From Alteromonas aestuariivivens (GTDB lineage Bacteria; Pseudomonadota; Gammaproteobacteria; Enterobacterales; Alteromonadaceae), in the NCBI RefSeq assembly GCF_003367475.1, contig NZ_QRHA01000004.1:1-64000 (forward strand): 64,000 nucleotides of DNA. Reading direction: 5' to 3'. Below, piece by piece: positions 20,081 to 27,914 of the stretch (position 1 is its first letter; every line of letters begins with the position of its first letter). The notes below the pieces were generated by a model, which was not told the origin of the DNA, ran no database searches, and saw nothing but the letters and a program-made list of their open reading frames with translations. The position numbers and the translations under genes are program-made.

Positions 20081-21217
20081 TCAACCCCCTAAATTGTGTC
20101 CTATTCCGGCGTTCTCAAGCACATGTATCAAATTCTGCTTGAGTGTTTGACGCGTACCTTCATAGATTTCCTTAGAAAACCCAACTGAAGATCTCAGGTG
20201 TTCAATAGAGTCGCAGTTTAAAAATTTCTCTACACTAATATGGGGCAGTGCCATCGTTTCTGCGAGTTCTCTTGTTCTTGAATCATGGTAAACCCAGATC
20301 GCTGGAGTACCGCTCTGCCATGCAGCCATATTTCCATGTAACCTAAGACCTATGGAAAAATCTACTCTCGCAGAGTCTTCCAACCATTGATCTACGCAAT
20401 AATAGATTCGCATTCTAGTAGCAATAAAGGCTCTGAACTCTTCGTTTGACATCCAGGGGGCTAAAGAATTTTTTAAACTATTTTCATGATGCTCAGGAAT
20501 TAAACCTGTTTGATATTGATTCCCCTGACGAGCGTACTTTATAAATGGAGCGACAGACTGCTGAAGAAACAAACCATTTCCTTTTGCAACCCATTCAATC
20601 ATTTTCCTTTCGGCATCTCTCTTAGCAAGATCTTTAGGCCACGGCTCGTCCCCCGTCGCCATAAACGAAAAGATCGGTCTCTCCCAGCTATTAGCTAGTT
20701 TTTGAGTGAAATTAGGATCCCTATTAATGAAATTGGTAGGGCATCCTGTAACTACACCGTTATGAACACCATACTGCTTCAAAAGTCTGTTGGTAAATTC
20801 CCCTCGCAAAGAAACACTAGTACACCTTTCGTTAAGTAACCTTAATAACTTTACTATGCTCGGATGGAAATCAAATTCTTTCTGATCATAACTGTGGGCT
20901 TGAGCTCCTAACCCCAAAAATGTAAGCGGGAGTCCAGTTTTATCTAAAAAATCAACAAACCCTGTAAAGTCAAAATTTTCTCGTACAAAATTAGCAGAGG
21001 GAATAACTAATATGCGGCACTCTCTTTTAATAAGCTCTATATCCCAGGGAATATCTTCTCCAATAACAACATAATCCTCATCTACTAAATTACATACTGC
21101 ATATTGAAATAGTAAGTTACCTGTATTTGCCCCGACCTTATGCAACAACTCATCTGTATCAAGATAGGAACATCCATCTATACGCCCACGCGTACCAACA
21201 ATACCAACTTTTTTCAT
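20081..21217 (-). CDS. polysaccharide pyruvyl transferase family protein
   Basis: A 378-residue member of the CsaB/WcaK-like family that adds pyruvate ketals from phosphoenolpyruvate to sugars, giving the glycan negative charge. Visible features are GIVGTRGRIDG, NTGNLLFQYAV, LTFLGLGAQAHSYDQ, SLRGEFTNRLLKQYGV with VVTGCPTNF, and GLRLHGNMAAWQSGTPAIW. The last is the conserved R/H motif near the C terminus. Its stop is two bases inside the following gene's frame start region and its ATG overlaps the previous stop, so expression is coupled. The acceptor sugar is unknown. Confidence 0.85.
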   Translation of the reverse strand: MKKVGIVGTRGRIDGCSYLDTDELLHKVGANTGNLLFQYAVCNLVDEDYVVIGEDIPWDIELIKRECRILVIPSANFVRENFDFTGFVDFLDKTGLPLTFLGLGAQAHSYDQKEFDFHPSIVKLLRLLNERCTSVSLRGEFTNRLLKQYGVHNGVVTGCPTNFINRDPNFTQKLANSWERPIFSFMATGDEPWPKDLAKRDAERKMIEWVAKGNGLFLQQSVAPFIKYARQGNQYQTGLIPEHHENSLKNSLAPWMSNEEFRAFIATRMRIYYCVDQWLEDSARVDFSIGLRLHGNMAAWQSGTPAIWVYHDSRTRELAETMALPHISVEKFLNCDSIEHLRSSVGFSKEIYEGTRQTLKQNLIHVLENAGIGHNLGG

Positions 21218-23622
21218 TAAAAATCTCTGCCACTCATTTCTATTTCTGAAAATGTTTCTGATAAACGCATAGCCGCTTCACTGAACGAGCTCCAGGTACT
21301 TCCCAATAGCTTTTTGCATTTGCTTAAGAGAATAACATCGGCTAAAGCGTAGATAATTTGTTCTTTTGAACGGTCAAATACATCACGTTTCAGGTATACC
21401 AATCGCTCACCATAGTATTGTTGGAAAATATCGTATGTATCCTGAAGATCAGTCGCTACAAATAATTTTGCATCTTTATCTTGTTTAATTAACTCATCTA
21501 TTCTTTTTATGAACGCCGAATAGTGGCTCTTTTCTCGCCAGTAATGGAGCTGGTCATGCCCTTCTTGTGTCCAGTTTTCTACTGAATCATAGGTGTTATG
21601 GTCTAACCCTTTACCAGCCTCCATACGAATATGTGCGGCAATATAACCATCAACATCAATTGGATTAATTAACTCCTGAACCATTTGAGAGGGTTTGAGG
21701 GCCTTGATAAATTCATTCTCAGCTTCCCAGTGGCTAGCCTCGTGCACAAATGTGTAAGCTGCTCTTGCATATACGTATCTGGTGGAACTGACCTCTATGG
21801 GCTTCCCTTTTTCTGCACCGTCTTCAATCTCCATATAGTTAAAGACGTCACCTTCCGCTTTAGCCCGCTCCAAAAACGATTTCTCAATCACTTCGCCATC
21901 GTATGCGAACAAGTCTTCAAAGCGACAGTCACAGTGGTGGTCGGGTTCCCATACAATCACAAGCTGCTTGCCCGTAGCCTTTGCTATGGCTGCAGCACTA
22001 CCTATCGCTCTCAATCGATTGCCCAGCCCATGTTGGGCATCAACAAAAAACTTGTTATGGTCGGGGTGTAAATTCAACGCTTGGAACAAAGGGTAAGTTG
22101 TGTTGGTAAAGTCTACTGATTCGGGAGCCAGTTCAACACACATCTTACTTTCGAGAACGTCTTCCAACGAGATCTGATCAATGTTACTAAGGTAGGTATT
22201 GCCAATATTTCTCCAGCCTGGCACGAACGTCGTATTTTCGATTAGAGGTATTACGTTCTCTATATCTCTGTAGGCATCTGAACGCACAACTAAACCCGCA
22301 TTATGTGCCTTTAAGTTATTAGCTAATCTAGCTAAAAAATGCGTAATATCTCTCTGGTTTTGTTTTGCTGTATCGGGGTGAATATAAATAGCTACATAGT
22401 TATTTGAAAATTGGAAATTATCTGCAGAGTTATAATTCGCTATCTCTACGTCTAACAAATCAACAGCCTGATAAGACTTGAATTGCAACAATTTTTTGAG
22501 CGCCGGTGGAGGTACATCAAACGTTCTTAATCCTGCAACCCAGGATGTCAGTTCAAGCTCCGCAAGATACTCTGCCTGCTCTCTGATATGTTGGGGAACA
22601 TAATGAATACTGTCACCGGCCTTTTTAACCTTCAAAAAGCCTGTTTTATTCTCTACTATTGTGCAGGGTAGGAAAATTCTGTCTCTATTCCAAACGGGCA
22701 TTATACTGGCGATATGGCGGTTCGTATGAATCTTAAAACGCGGGGTTGAGTGTAGGTCTGCGAGATGGTCGATTTGGTTTTTATCTTTCCCTAAGCTACC
22801 TATGCGTAACGCATCTTCGTGTGGGATATGATAAATGGTTTTTACATCTACTGCTTTTCGCCGTATTCCTGAGTCAGCAAGGCGGTGATATATATCATCA
22901 TCGTCCCATCCGTACGTTGTTATGTACTCATTAAAACCTTTGATATTCATTAGGTCTTCACGATGTACATAAAAAAAGCCGTTTATATGCTCCTGCCCTT
23001 CATCTGCTATCCGCCAGTCTCCTGCAATAAATGTTTTTTTGCCGAGCCTATTCTTGTCAAAAAATTCTGGGTAAACAATAATATCCGCATCTGTTTTGAG
23101 GATCTTGTTGTAAGATGCGGCTCGGAAGCCTATGTTGAATGCGTAAGACAAAATCCATCGGGGTTGGTCATCTATTCTAACCACTTTGATGCGTGGGTCC
23201 TGTATGCCATGCGTTTGGAGATATTTGTCGACAGGTTCATTCGAAGACCAGTCAACAATCACAATTTCATTGATGTCACCACAGGCAATCCAGGAGGGTA
23301 TGGCCTTTACTAGGTTCTCATTCCTGTTCATACAGCACGTTACTAATGATGTGCCATCTCCTACCTGCTTAACATAACTATCCAGGTCTATGCCCGAAGT
23401 TGTATCACAAATAGGCTCAGCACTTAGCTCTGCTTCGCTTGTTGGCTTGTCTTCCAACTCATGCAAAAAACAAAAATGTTCCAGGAAAGAAACCTTTTTC
23501 TCTTTATTGTGCGTATCTTGTTTCGCTAACACTTTTGCAGATTGAACAACTTCCTTTGCCGCATCAAGTTGCTCACTTAATGCCAGCTCTCTCGCTTCAC
23601 CGACCAATTTCCAAAACTGCAT
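21217..23622 (-). CDS. two-domain glycosyltransferase: GT-A plus fucosyltransferase-like domain
   Basis: An 801-residue fusion. Residues about 90-290 form a GT-A domain with SLVTCCMNRNENLVKAIPSW, EIVIVDWSSNEP, KILKTDADIIV (DAD metal motif) and GWDDDDIYHRLADSGIRRKA. This resembles the galactosyltransferase C-terminal region. Residues about 525-795 look like a NodZ/O-fucosyltransferase-type GT-B domain with QHGLGNRLRAIGSAAAIA, AAHIRMEAG and LLGSTWSSFSEAAMRL. With gmd and fcl nearby, a second fucosyl transfer is plausible. I start at ATG 23622; an upstream TTG would overlap the previous gene. One polypeptide could add two sugars in sequence. Confidence 0.78.
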   Translation of the reverse strand: MQFWKLVGEARELALSEQLDAAKEVVQSAKVLAKQDTHNKEKKVSFLEHFCFLHELEDKPTSEAELSAEPICDTTSGIDLDSYVKQVGDGTSLVTCCMNRNENLVKAIPSWIACGDINEIVIVDWSSNEPVDKYLQTHGIQDPRIKVVRIDDQPRWILSYAFNIGFRAASYNKILKTDADIIVYPEFFDKNRLGKKTFIAGDWRIADEGQEHINGFFYVHREDLMNIKGFNEYITTYGWDDDDIYHRLADSGIRRKAVDVKTIYHIPHEDALRIGSLGKDKNQIDHLADLHSTPRFKIHTNRHIASIMPVWNRDRIFLPCTIVENKTGFLKVKKAGDSIHYVPQHIREQAEYLAELELTSWVAGLRTFDVPPPALKKLLQFKSYQAVDLLDVEIANYNSADNFQFSNNYVAIYIHPDTAKQNQRDITHFLARLANNLKAHNAGLVVRSDAYRDIENVIPLIENTTFVPGWRNIGNTYLSNIDQISLEDVLESKMCVELAPESVDFTNTTYPLFQALNLHPDHNKFFVDAQHGLGNRLRAIGSAAAIAKATGKQLVIVWEPDHHCDCRFEDLFAYDGEVIEKSFLERAKAEGDVFNYMEIEDGAEKGKPIEVSSTRYVYARAAYTFVHEASHWEAENEFIKALKPSQMVQELINPIDVDGYIAAHIRMEAGKGLDHNTYDSVENWTQEGHDQLHYWREKSHYSAFIKRIDELIKQDKDAKLFVATDLQDTYDIFQQYYGERLVYLKRDVFDRSKEQIIYALADVILLSKCKKLLGSTWSSFSEAAMRLSETFSEIEMSGRDF

Positions 23623-23633
23623 TTTAAACCCAG

Positions 23634-24914
23634 CTAATCCTTGTAATACCAATCATCAAATTGCGCTTCTATTCTTGTATACCCTTTGCCTGACAGCAAA
23701 GCGAAAATTTTTTCACGAGCGCTTGTAAAATTATGTTCCACAGATAAACATTTTATGTCCCATTCGTCGAATGGGAAATCGCGCAGTATATCGTATTCAC
23801 TCCCTTCTGTATCTATACTCAAGTAATCTATTTCCCTGGGGGCTTCATATTTCTTTAAGAAATCAGCGAGGGATATGGTAGACAGGCTTACCTTGTCATT
23901 TATGCTCTGATAAGCCTTTCTTTTTGCTGCATGGCCGTCAGAGTCGGCGTATGCCGCCATCCCCCCATACTCATCAGCAAAGATAAATTCTACTGTTTCC
24001 CCGCTGGTCGCTGCGATACATTCTTCCGAAACAGTGCAACTGCGATTCACTTTTAGTTGCTCAAAGAACCTGGGGTTAGGCTCAGCACAAAGCCCTGCCC
24101 AACCGAAATATTTCTCCAATACATATGTATTGCTTAATAGGATGCCATCCGTTGCCCCAAACTCAATGAAAAATCCATCCCGTTTGAACTTGTGTTTTTC
24201 TAACACCCATAAGTCCTGGCCCAACTGTGACGGAGAAACTTTTTCAAGTGCGATTTTAAAGGAGTTTGTATTGGAAAAATCCAACTGGGCCTGGTCTTCA
24301 TCAACGAGTTTATAAAGTTGGGATTTCTGTTGGGCAATGAGTAATTCGTGTTTTAACAGTTCAAGCTCACTGTGCATCACAGTAATTGCACTGTGTAAGT
24401 CTGAATCAGGGTCAAGGCCAACCAACGCTTCAACAAAACGCCTCTCCAAATCAAGGCAGCCATCTTCCAGCAATCCCAAACGACATTTTGAGTTCACAAA
24501 ATTTTTACCAAGGTTTTGAGCATCAAGCGCGTTCAACAATATTAAGCTGCTTTTAAAATGCTTTCTGGCCTCAGCTTTCTTTTTTTGAAGCAAGCATCCA
24601 TTTGCCAGGGTGCGATAAGTTCCTGACATCAACAAGTTACCTATCAAACGCGCACTACCAGCCACCTTTCTCGCATCATCAATAAATTGTGTCCCCTCTT
24701 CTATCATCCCCTGGTGGACAGCTATCAACCCCAGCAGCGTTAACAATGCGGCATTTTCTGATTTTTTTACCACTGTCTGGCAAGACTTAACATCAATATC
24801 CAGGGAATAACTAAGCCATGCATCTATCATTTCACTCGCCACTACCTGCTGTTCAGCAGTTAATTCAAATGCTTCGAAATGTATTACTGATGACCCGAGT
24901 TTTTCACTACTCAT
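23634..24914 (-). CDS. FkbM-family methyltransferase with helical N-terminal domain
   Basis: A 426-residue protein. The last 200 residues are an FkbM-type SAM methyltransferase: FIEFGATDGILLSNTYVLEK (SAM site), LCAEPNPRFFEQL, ISLADFLKKY and the catalytic-region IDYLSIDTEGSEYDILRDF. The family O-methylates sugars and other small molecules. The first 200 residues are helical and TPR-like. AAGGATAAGT precedes ATG 24914, and only 2 bp separate it from the FkbM/coiled-coil gene upstream. Methylation of a glycan hydroxyl, perhaps as a chain cap, is the likely role by context. Confidence 0.85.
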   Translation of the reverse strand: MSSEKLGSSVIHFEAFELTAEQQVVASEMIDAWLSYSLDIDVKSCQTVVKKSENAALLTLLGLIAVHQGMIEEGTQFIDDARKVAGSARLIGNLLMSGTYRTLANGCLLQKKKAEARKHFKSSLILLNALDAQNLGKNFVNSKCRLGLLEDGCLDLERRFVEALVGLDPDSDLHSAITVMHSELELLKHELLIAQQKSQLYKLVDEDQAQLDFSNTNSFKIALEKVSPSQLGQDLWVLEKHKFKRDGFFIEFGATDGILLSNTYVLEKYFGWAGLCAEPNPRFFEQLKVNRSCTVSEECIAATSGETVEFIFADEYGGMAAYADSDGHAAKRKAYQSINDKVSLSTISLADFLKKYEAPREIDYLSIDTEGSEYDILRDFPFDEWDIKCLSVEHNFTSAREKIFALLSGKGYTRIEAQFDDWYYKD

Positions 24915-24916
24915 AC

Positions 24917-26293
24917 TTATCCTTTGACGAATTGTGTGAGTAACACCAATTGAGCGTCGAACTTCTCTAACTCAATATTCAATTTGTCGTTTCTGAAACG
25001 CTGCTCTTGAACTCCATTCTCAATTTTAGTACTCCTGCTATTTTCTCTGTCCAATTCATGTTTCAACGACTGAATCTCTGCTTTAAGATTTTCAACTTCC
25101 TGCTTCAAAGCGCTGTTCCACTTTTCGTGTTCACTAAGCCATTTTGACTTATCTTCCAACTCAACCTCTTTGGTCTCGCAGTATTTTTGCAGTTCATCTA
25201 TCTTTGAACGAGCGGCTTCTGTTTCCTTGTGAGCGTTGTCCACTTGCTGGATGAGAGATAGACATTTTTCTTTTAGATGATTCTCTCGGATTTCGCTCTC
25301 AGCAAGGAGCCTCGACTTGTCATCTAACTCAGTCTGTTTGGCATTGCCATCCGTTTTCAGTTCTTCTACTTTTTCAAGAGCGGCTTCAGTGTTCTGTACA
25401 GCATTTTGTATTTCGCTATGCTGAGCACTGACCACTTTCTCTAGGGAAACTATTTTGTTTGTACTCTCGTTGAGCAAGCTAGATAGCTCATCATACGATT
25501 TCTCATTCTCTGATAACTGTGCGCGAAGCTCTTGATTTTCATTTTCCATGCAAGCCGTTATTTCAAGAAGCTTGGCTATCTCCTCAGACGAACTTTTAAC
25601 CATCTTATCTTTCTCGGCAAGCTTCGCCTGCGCTTCACAAAAGTCTTTTTCAAGCCTCTGTGAAATACTCTTTAATTGCTTCAATTCATCAAGTAATGGG
25701 TTAACCATATAACTCTGATAGTAAACTCCTTTCTCAAGCTCATTTCTTACAGCCTTCATATATCCCTTAGATGTCATCAAATCCCTGATTTCAGTGCCGG
25801 AATTACTTGATATGAAATAAGGAATACTTGTTTCCAGAACAATAACTTCGTCAAAATAATTGGAAAGCAGCCCTTCTTCAACTGATTGTAAAATTGAGAC
25901 CACATCGTAAAATAAATCGATAATTAACGTATTTTTTTTCTTTTTATTCGGCCCAATCTTCCGTAGTAAATTATCCAGAGTGTTAGCACTTATCCTTTCT
26001 TCTTGAAGAACTCGAATACCGGGATAGTGCTCTTTAACCTGATTAAACTGAGAACTCGCTGATAACTCGGGTAAGTTCGCTAAGGAAAATAATTTGTCCC
26101 CCTCCTTATCAGCAATCAGAGCATTTAGAATATTGACCTTTTCATTATGCTCAAACTTATCAACAAGGTTTTCGTAAAATTCCGGGTTGGCCTCGATAAG
26201 ATAAATGTGCTCAAACTGATCAAATTGCAAATGTGGATTGATAACGCTACCCGCTCCAATCCATACCAGAGTGCTCCCGCTTAATGAGTCCAT
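24917..26293 (-). CDS. degenerate FkbM-like domain fused to a long coiled coil
   Basis: A 458-residue protein. Residues 1-195 have the FkbM fold pattern: LVWIGAGSVINP for motif I, YLIEANPEFYENL for the acidic motif II, and LIIDLFYDVVSIL where active FkbM enzymes have a D-x-E-G segment. The catalytic-site loss suggests it may bind but not methylate. Residues about 200-452 are an almost unbroken heptad coiled coil with a 56-residue tandem duplication (302-413). AGGAAAA precedes the ATG. The arrangement recalls WbdD, whose coiled coil sets O-antigen chain length, but homology is not shown. It lies between the coiled-coil gene at 26348 and the active FkbM gene. Confidence 0.78.
   Translation of the reverse strand: MDSLSGSTLVWIGAGSVINPHLQFDQFEHIYLIEANPEFYENLVDKFEHNEKVNILNALIADKEGDKLFSLANLPELSASSQFNQVKEHYPGIRVLQEERISANTLDNLLRKIGPNKKKKNTLIIDLFYDVVSILQSVEEGLLSNYFDEVIVLETSIPYFISSNSGTEIRDLMTSKGYMKAVRNELEKGVYYQSYMVNPLLDELKQLKSISQRLEKDFCEAQAKLAEKDKMVKSSSEEIAKLLEITACMENENQELRAQLSENEKSYDELSSLLNESTNKIVSLEKVVSAQHSEIQNAVQNTEAALEKVEELKTDGNAKQTELDDKSRLLAESEIRENHLKEKCLSLIQQVDNAHKETEAARSKIDELQKYCETKEVELEDKSKWLSEHEKWNSALKQEVENLKAEIQSLKHELDRENSRSTKIENGVQEQRFRNDKLNIELEKFDAQLVLLTQFVKG
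25055..25390 (-). repeat. tandem duplication of 168 bp encoding eight heptads
   Basis: Two adjacent in-frame copies of 168 bp (25223-25390 and 25055-25222) inside the coiled-coil gene. Each encodes 56 residues, exactly eight heptads, starting TEAALEKVEEL and TEAARSKIDEL. By eye about 20 of 56 positions are identical without gaps, including ELDDKS versus ELEDKS. The copies are old but stay in register, as expected if duplication lengthened a coiled coil without breaking its phase. Confidence 0.8.
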
Positions 26294-26347
26294 GTTATTT
26301 TCCTAAAATTTGCATAGCTGAGAAGAAGGCGCTTATTAAGCACTTTG

Positions 26348-27787
26348 TTATCGAGAAGAAAGCATTTTGGGAGATGCCACCCGCCCTTCGGATTTTCCAT
26401 ACTTGATGAAATGAAGCAATGGATTAATACCCGATTCGGCTACGTCGGAATATCTCGATAAATACCAGTTGCCATCAAAGGCCGGGCTAGGCAGCCTGCC
26501 TTCAGCAAAACCATAGGTTAAGTAGTGTGCCGCAGGATGAATGTCAGAACATGCAACATCAGGATATGTTTCCAGGTACCATCGAATGTCGAAATACTCG
26601 CTAGTCGCAATCAGCGAAATATCGTATTCAGTCGCTTCTCTACCTGCTTTTTTTGCAATCTTATTCTTGGCCTTTTGTACAAACTGATTTGCTGCCCATA
26701 ACTTACTATTTTTTACATACTCTATTTCTTTTTGCAAAAGAGTGAACTCTGCGAGCATCTTACTGTTCTCTTTCATCTGCTCGTTTAAAGCAGCTTCTAG
26801 TTTTTGTTTCTCTCTTGTCAAAACCTTAGTCGAAATCACATACTTCTTCCTCTCTTCGCTCATTACGTGAGAAAGTTTATCTGCTTCTTGTTTTTGCTGC
26901 TCCAGGGACTTATTGGTCTTGTTGAGTGCCCTTTTCGTCTGCTCAATATCATTTGAAGAGGCAGTTAAGCGCTTCTCCAACCTATCTCTTTGCCTTCTAT
27001 ACTTCCGCTTCTCAAACTCGACCGCTTCCAACTTCTCACTTAACGTATTTAGTTTGCGTTCTGCGACCTTTGCAAGCATAGCGAAATTCTTTTGCAACAT
27101 ATCACTATCATTAATAGCGTTAAATGCATCAACAAGTTGCGAATCCAATTGAGCCAGTTCCTGTTCGTTCACGTTTATACGAAAAGACAGGTCTTGGATA
27201 ATTGCATTTTGACTGTTGATTTTGTCATTTAATTCTTTGAACGTGCTGACTCGGGAATCAACAATTGCATCAACATCTTCCAAGCTAAGATTGGTATCGA
27301 AAATATTAGGGCCGAGGGGCGTTGATATCGCTTCCAAGTACTGATTAAGTTTAAGAAACTCGGGATCTGAAGAAATTATATGCTTTGCTAACAATATGCT
27401 TTCGGGAGATGGCTGACATTCAGGGAGTGTTACTTTTTTTATATTCAGCAGTTTAAAAAAACCTTCAGGATTTAACTTAATGTCTAAAGTATTGGTAACT
27501 AAAAAACTCCCTCGATTATGTTTGTAATAATCAACCAGTAACTTCGAAAATCGCTTCCAGTTATTCACAGAAACTGACAATTTTTGCTGATTGTTCAAGC
27601 CGCTACAAACATATTCAAACAATGTTCTGTAAACAAAAACAACCTCAGCTTTCTCATCTAGTAATGCGATGTTTAATTCATCTATATCGTTCACATATTC
27701 GATAGGCAATTGACTTTTCAAGCATTCAAAAAGTGTGTCTTCCGAACTTTGGGTAACAACTTTTAATCTATTTTTTTTGTTTTCCAT
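26348..27787 (-). CDS. coiled-coil protein with two C-terminal WYL/YPDV modules
   Basis: About 479 residues from ATG 27787; a TTG 12 nt further upstream is also in frame. The N-terminal 180 residues have no motif I recognise. Residues about 185-370 are heptad coiled coil rich in Lys and Glu. The C terminus holds two modules: FDIRWYLETYPDVACSDIHP with HYLTYGFAEGR, then FDGNWYLSRYSDVAESGINP with HFIKYGKSEGR. No signal peptide or membrane segment is seen. It may be a scaffold that holds the glycosyltransferases bearing the same module. Function unknown. Confidence 0.72.
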   Translation of the reverse strand: MENKKNRLKVVTQSSEDTLFECLKSQLPIEYVNDIDELNIALLDEKAEVVFVYRTLFEYVCSGLNNQQKLSVSVNNWKRFSKLLVDYYKHNRGSFLVTNTLDIKLNPEGFFKLLNIKKVTLPECQPSPESILLAKHIISSDPEFLKLNQYLEAISTPLGPNIFDTNLSLEDVDAIVDSRVSTFKELNDKINSQNAIIQDLSFRINVNEQELAQLDSQLVDAFNAINDSDMLQKNFAMLAKVAERKLNTLSEKLEAVEFEKRKYRRQRDRLEKRLTASSNDIEQTKRALNKTNKSLEQQKQEADKLSHVMSEERKKYVISTKVLTREKQKLEAALNEQMKENSKMLAEFTLLQKEIEYVKNSKLWAANQFVQKAKNKIAKKAGREATEYDISLIATSEYFDIRWYLETYPDVACSDIHPAAHYLTYGFAEGRLPSPAFDGNWYLSRYSDVAESGINPLLHFIKYGKSEGRVASPKMLSSR

Positions 27788-27914
27788 GTAAATCTGCAAC
27801 CCATCTTACTGCGTTTGTTTGACTGGAGTAGACTACGACTCTCCCGTCCGCTAAGTCTATCATTGCCAGAAAAGAAATGTTACGTGCCATAATGAGATTT
27901 TTGGATGCCTACCA

